Assembly (NCBI RefSeq): GCF_044759095.2
Contig: NZ_JBIYSM020000075.1
Span: 1 to 8,623, forward strand
Reading direction: 5' to 3'
Source of the DNA: JBIYSM02 sp044759095
Lineage (GTDB): Bacteria > Bacillota > Bacilli > Brevibacillales > Brevibacillaceae
DNA length: 8,623 bases
This document shows, in pieces, positions 5,386 through 8,623 of the stretch. The number at the start of each line of letters is the position of its first letter. Position 1 is the first letter of the stretch. The notes under the pieces were generated by a model. The model was not told the DNA's origin and ran no database searches. It saw nothing but the letters and a program-made list of their open reading frames with translations. Made by a program: the position numbers and the translations under genes.

Positions 5386-5850
5386 ATGATTACCGTCAAA
5401 TTGGATCAACTCAAGCTGTTGGAGGGATGGTTCGAAAACGATCCGCAAACCCGCCAAAAAGCGTCTTTTCCCTTTTTCAAAGGGACGGGAGCTGAAAGTT
5501 TATCAGTCGTTTACTTTGAAGTCGAACCTGGAAACACACTCGGGACCCATACGGATAGTGCAGAAGAAGTCATCCTTATCCTTCAGGGGAAAGCAGAAGC
5601 CACCGTGGGTGATGAATCCGGTTTGCTCTCTGCAGGAGAAATGGCACTTATTCCTTGCATGATTCCTCATAACCTCCGAAATATCGGTTCGGAAACTCTT
5701 CGTGTCGTTGGTTTTTTTTCCAGCCCCAACGTGGTCAGTACCTTTGCAGAACCACTCATGCCGATCAACCAAAGAGCAGTAGGGACTCCACTTTTCGAAA
5801 AGGAGCAGCCGATGGCTTGGAATGAGATTGTCCGCAAGTTAATGGGATAA
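5386..5850 (+). CDS. Single-domain cupin protein
   Basis: The protein has 154 residues and one cupin barrel. Motif 1 is 'GNTLGTHTDSAEEVILILQG' with His55, Asp57 where many cupins have the second His, and Glu60/Glu61. Motif 2 is 'GEMALIPCMIPHNLRN' with His95. These would give a His-(Asp)-Glu-His metal site. The tail 'VVGFFSSPNVVSTFAEPLMP' belongs to a subgroup of small bacterial cupins of unknown substrate; members may be dioxygenases, isomerases or binding proteins, and the sequence does not decide. ATG 5386 follows GGGGGAA by about 6 bases. The gene stands alone, with a terminator on each side, and shows no damage. No signal peptide, so cytosolic. Confidence 0.9.
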   Translation: MITVKLDQLKLLEGWFENDPQTRQKASFPFFKGTGAESLSVVYFEVEPGNTLGTHTDSAEEVILILQGKAEATVGDESGLLSAGEMALIPCMIPHNLRNIGSETLRVVGFFSSPNVVSTFAEPLMPINQRAVGTPLFEKEQPMAWNEIVRKLMG

Positions 5851-5868
5851 ACATGTAACAAATCTTTT

Positions 5869-6033
5869 TTATTTCCCCTTGGCAAAAGAGTTGCTAAGGG
5901 GCTTTTTCTTTGTGAGTCTCCCCGTTTTATTTAGCAACGTCCGGATTGTCTGGAGCAATTTTCTTTTTTTGACCGTTTGCAAGGTCATTTCCGCTTTGAT
6001 GTACCTGTCAAAGTACGGCGTTAACTCCGCCAT
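5869..6033 (-). other. Unassigned minus-strand open frame, possible gene remnant
   Basis: Between the cupin and the surface-protein gene, the minus strand reads 54 residues from ATG 6033 to TAA at 5871-5869: MAELTPYFDRYIKAEM, then 'TLQTVKKRKLLQTIRTLLNK' and a basic tail. The frame stays open upstream to about 6151 (including 'FVKQNPQHSEAKHL') but without a start or ribosome binding site. The composition (charged, helical, no low complexity) looks protein-like. Against it, the last codons run through the cupin terminator and I do not recognise the sequence. It may be the 3' end of a lost gene or chance. The plus-strand frame over the same stretch looks less protein-like. Confidence 0.25.
5875..5910 (+). 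terminator. Strong intrinsic terminator after the cupin gene
   Basis: CCCCTTGGCAA (5875-5885) pairs over 11 bases, with one G-U, with TTGCTAAGGGG (5891-5901) around the loop AAGAG, followed by CTTTTTCTTT. It lies 24 bases after the cupin stop. Confidence 0.9.
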
Positions 6034-6059
6034 GAGATGTTTGGCTTCACTGTGTTGTG

Positions 6060-6141
6060 GATTTTGTTTAACAAATGTAAAAAGAATCTTAATTATTTTC
6101 GTGAAATGTACGATATTAACTTTTGTAAAATGGTAAAAAGT
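6060..6141 (+). promoter_or_regulatory. AT-rich upstream region with three similar motifs
   Basis: Upstream of the surface-protein gene, related motifs occur at 6074-6085 (AAATGTAAAAAG), 6103-6112 (GAAATGTACG) and 6128-6140 (AAATGGTAAAAAG), each preceded by a T-rich or TTAA-containing stretch. TAAAAT at 6126-6131 and TATTAA at 6114-6119 could be -10 boxes, but no matching -35 is visible. The region probably holds the promoter and perhaps binding sites; the exact start cannot be placed. Confidence 0.35.
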
Positions 6142-6275
6142 ATCAAGGGGGTTTTACTGTGTATTCTGAACCACTGATTCGTTTTTCAAAATCTGTACGT
6201 CTTTTTTTGATTGTGATCATGGTGTTGGTATCATCCATCGGAATGTTGCCTTCGCGTTCATTGGCAGTAACGTAT

Positions 6276-7210
6276 GCCCCAGATCACGTCGTGTTTCTCG
6301 ACACGGATCCGGATGAAGGTGAAATCGGTGGAACGATTTCCTGGGAGTCAAGAGATACCGAAGGAGTGGCGAGCTACGTCATTACTGCTTCTACCACTTA
6401 CCATGCTGATCAAGCAGTAATTGCCGAGGTACCCCTGAAAGATTCAAAGTTCTATTCCTACTCCATTCCGGAAAACACAAAACTTCCGGAAAATGCAGTA
6501 AAGCTGAATGTAAAAACGAAATTTGCCAACGGGGAATTGGCTGACGAATGGATGGTATGTGCACTCATTGATAACACATCTTCCGCCACACCCCAAGCTG
6601 CAAACTTGCCGACAGCGAAACGAGTGGTATTTACGGATTATGACTATCTTTCCAATGATTTGTTTCCGATGATAAGAGTGGAAGGCGCGGAAGACGAGAC
6701 AAATATCACGCATTACGTGCTGTATTATTTGGATGATAAAGGAGAAAAGTTGCAACAGATTGGACAAGTTGCGAAGGAAGAAAGTTGGTTAATGAAACTT
6801 CCGAGAAACGTTCAAATGCCGGAAAAAGCCAAAGCGATTGGGGTGTATTCGAAAGGACCGTCCGGAGAAAGCACTGGCCGTGTGACAACCGGAATCTGGA
6901 ATATTCCCAACCATCTTCCTCGAAATGTTATGTTTACCGATACAGATCCCGATCAACATGAAATCGGCGGAACACTTACTTGGGAAAGAGCAACTGACGA
7001 ATCAAACATCACCTCGTACCAAATATATTTCGGAAGTATAGATGGTAAAAAATTCTTTATTGATGAAGTGGCTGCAGGTAAATCTGCCTATTCCTATCAA
7101 ATTCCTGAAAATACGATGGTTCCGGATGAAGCAACAAGAATAGAGATTTATGCAGCCAATGCATTTGGAGAATGCAGCGATTTCGGTACTCAAACCATTA
7201 TTCAATCAGA
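6276..7210 (+). repeat. Three tandem fibronectin-like protein repeats
   Basis: Units begin near 6276, 6612 and 6909 with 'VVFLDTDPD', 'VVFTDYDYL' and 'NVMFTDTDPD'. Each then shows an E-I-G-G-T-[IL]-[ST]-W type strand (degenerate in unit 2), a 'DE-x-N-I-T-x-Y' strand (unit 1 has 'TEGVASY'), an 'IPENT' or 'LPRNV' turn with 'P-[ED]-x-A', and a closing 'G-E' strand. The pattern is that of tandem beta-sandwich domains of about 100 residues. Divergence between units is high, so the duplication is old. Confidence 0.75.
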
Positions 7211-7502
7211 TGCGCCTTCCGCAGAAACTATCATCGTTAGGAATAATCCGGCGGGAATGGATGATTAAGTCATCGTAACCGGATTGAAGCAGGACGATTT
7301 TGAAATTAGAGTGTACGATGTGCCGGTAGGCGGTTACCCGATGGGTACGGGTCACGCATACGGTGAATCGTCCGTGTCCATCAAAATACCCCAATTAGGG
7401 AAATCGGCCGGTAAAATTTATGTAACCATAACCAGTTTTGGGAAGAATGAGAGCGCACGCACAGAAAAAAGTTATCCAGCCGAAATCAGTGAAGGGAAGG
7501 CA

Positions 7503-8504
7503 GTGAAATCCTTATTCGTTACCAAGACGAACGTACAATTGCAGCCCAATGAAGATGTTCAGCTGGAACTGAAAGCTGTATTCACAGATGGTTCAGAAGA
7601 GAATGTTACGGCACTGGCTGAATGGTCATCAGCAAATGAACAAGTAGCCACGGTGAAAGATGGAAAAGTTACCGCTCATGGAATTGGAACCACAAAGATT
7701 ACAGCTGGCTATGGCAATAAAACAGTAACGGTAACGGTCAAAGTTGCTGCTGTGACAAAAGTTGTAAAGTCCCTGACCGTTACGAAAACAAAAGTGGCTT
7801 TAAAACCAAATGATCAAATTCAACTGGGACTTTTGGCGAAATTGTCAGACGGCACCAAAGAGGATGTAACAACAAAGGCTGAGTGGTCATCAACCAATGA
7901 ACAAGTGGCAACGGTGGAAAACGGAACGATCAAAGCACACGGATTCGGCAAAACGACAATCACAGCGTCTTACGGCGGAAAAACAGTAAAAGTAACTGTT
8001 GAAGTTGCCGTTAAAAGTTTGAAACCAAGCGTGAATAAACTTTCCTTAAAACCCGGGGACTCTAAGGAGATCGTCGTCATGGCAGTATTTGGTGACGGAT
8101 CAAAAGCGGATGTCAGTGATTTGGCGCAATGGAAATCAAGCAATGAAAGCGTAGCTGCCTATGCTGATGGAAAGATTGTTGCAAACGGCTTTGGAAAAGC
8201 AACGATCACGATCACATATGGAGGTAAGACCATTAAACTTTCTGTTGATGTCACCCTGAAAAAATTGTCAGCTGATCCTGCAAAAATGACGATGGGTGTA
8301 CATGAGTCACAAACCGTAAAAATAACCGCCGTCTACGGAGATAAATCAACAGAACAAATCACCGACGGGATCAAGTGGGCATCGAGCAATGAAAAGATTG
8401 CAAGCGTTGATGAAGACGGTGTAATCACAGCCCACAAAGCAGGAAGAGCGAAGATCATGGCAACGTATGGCGGCAAGACTGTTACAATCAGCATCACGGT
8501 CAAA
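7503..8504 (+). repeat. Four tandem Big_2 (bacterial immunoglobulin-like group 2) domains
   Basis: Domains start near 7503, 7764, 8010 and 8256, each about 82 residues. Each carries the Big_2 pattern: an opening 'K-S-L' or 'K-K-L' strand, a 'DGS/DGT' turn (GDKS in the fourth), 'W-x-S-[SA]-N-E' in the middle, 'G-x-[VI]-x-A-[HN]' and a closing 'YGGKT/YGNKT' strand. Domains 1 and 2 share long identical stretches, such as 'NEQVATV', also at DNA level, so they look like the most recent duplication. Big_2 domains occur in adhesins and cell-wall-associated proteins. Confidence 0.9.
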
Positions 8505-8514
8505 TAAAAATACT

Positions 8515-8623
8515 GGGAACGGTGCCTGTCACCACCCGAATTATGGCGAAAGCTGTCGAAAGGGTCTGTCTCGAAGGAGGCAGGCTCTTTCCATTTGTTC
8601 GGAACTCACTGCAAAACCCTTCC
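8515..8623 (+). repeat. Dispersed intergenic repeat, copy R (runs to window end)
   Basis: This is the second direct copy of the repeat at 170-266. It starts with GGGAACGGTGCCTGTCACC seven bases after the surface-protein stop and matches the left copy through ACTGCAAAACCCTT at 8621; the window then ends. It contains 10 extra bases (around 8546-8555) next to the imperfect pair GGCGAAAG/GTCGAAAG, which could explain the loss in copy L by slippage. Confidence 0.85.
8559..8590 (+). terminator. Stem-loop within repeat R, terminator-like
   Basis: Bases 8559-8572 pair with 8577-8590 around the loop GAAG, again 14 pairs with G-U. Where copy L has G in the 5' arm (206), this copy has A (8561); both pair with the same U. 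It lies about 50 bases past the surface-protein stop and could serve as that gene's terminator. Confidence 0.4.

Larger units (their letters stand above)
6159..8507 (+). pseudogene. Exported surface protein with fibronectin-like and Big_2 repeats, split by an in-frame stop
   Basis: GTG 6159, with AAGGGGG 7 bases upstream, opens a 782-codon frame interrupted only by TAA at 7266-7268 (codon 370). The first part has a signal peptide (hydrophobic LFLIVIMVLVSSIGML, residues 15-30) and three domains of about 100 residues resembling the fibronectin-like repeats of Paenibacillus and Brevibacillus surface proteins. The stop falls within the next domain (NNPAGMDD-stop-VIVTGL), which continues to KIYVTITSFGKNESA; four Big_2 domains follow to TAA 8505-8507. 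No frameshift is seen and both sides look well conserved, so the stop is probably recent, unless it is read through. As it stands only the 369-residue N-terminal part would be made and secreted; the 3' part has no good start (TTG 7284 lacks a site). No S-layer (SLH) domain or LPXTG anchor is present, so attachment is unknown. Confidence 0.85.

Noticed and set aside
5879..6136. Plus-strand open frame of 85 codons after the cupin gene
   Set aside because: It starts inside the terminator stem, has no ribosome binding site, and its Leu/Phe/Cys-rich composition looks like the antisense of the opposite frame.
7503..8504. CRISPR or other short-spacer array
   Set aside because: The periodicity is about 250 bases and follows protein domains; there are no short identical repeats with unique spacers anywhere in the window.
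7284..8507. Independent gene starting at TTG 7284
   Set aside because: No ribosome binding site or signal peptide; the sequence begins mid-domain and is in frame with the upstream half.

Overview
The window looks like an accessory, gene-decay-rich stretch from a low-to-mid GC Gram-positive spore-former of the Bacillales (Paenibacillus, Brevibacillus, Effusibacillus or Tumebacillus type). The signs are strong AGGAGG-type ribosome binding sites, GTG and TTG starts, an IseA-type secreted cell-wall hydrolase inhibitor, and surface proteins built from fibronectin-like and Big_2 repeats. The genus is inference. I see no rRNA, tRNA or CRISPR array.

Layout, left to right. (1) 1-960: the stub of an Rpn/PD-(D/E)XK transposase-nuclease gene, a roughly 100-bp dispersed repeat (copy L), then the left end of an IS66-family element with a hairpin over its first gene and frameshifted tnpA and tnpB remnants. 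(2) 955-1707: a gluzincin-type metallopeptidase (HELVH ... EGAAEY) that has lost its N-terminus at the IS66 break, followed by its own terminator. (3) 1836-2885: a compact plus-strand cassette of HEPN protein, MNT nucleotidyltransferase and YgiT-type zinc-finger protein, which reads as a toxin-antitoxin pair plus an orphan antitoxin-like gene. (4) 2882-3381: a beta-propeller/Big_2 gene fragment with an internal deletion. (5) 3421-4557, minus strand: two secreted-protein genes in one probable operon, an unnamed exported protein and then an IseA-like DL-endopeptidase inhibitor. (6) 4618-5241: the C-terminal remnant of a chemotaxis receptor in three frames. (7) 5386-5850: an intact cupin with a strong terminator. 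(8) 6159-8507: a 782-codon exported surface protein (three fibronectin-like repeats, one further domain, four Big_2 domains) cut in two by one in-frame TAA. (9) 8515-8623: a second direct copy (R) of the dispersed repeat.

The genes do not form one pathway. Intact-looking units are HEPN-MNT-YgiT, the two-gene secreted operon and the cupin. Almost everything else is truncated, frameshifted or stopped, as expected where mobile elements have shuffled non-essential DNA. The strongest leads are the paired dispersed repeats with a G-U-tolerant hairpin, the HEPN-MNT-YgiT trio whose HEPN lacks a visible R-X4-6-H motif, and the uncharacterised secreted partner of the IseA-like protein.
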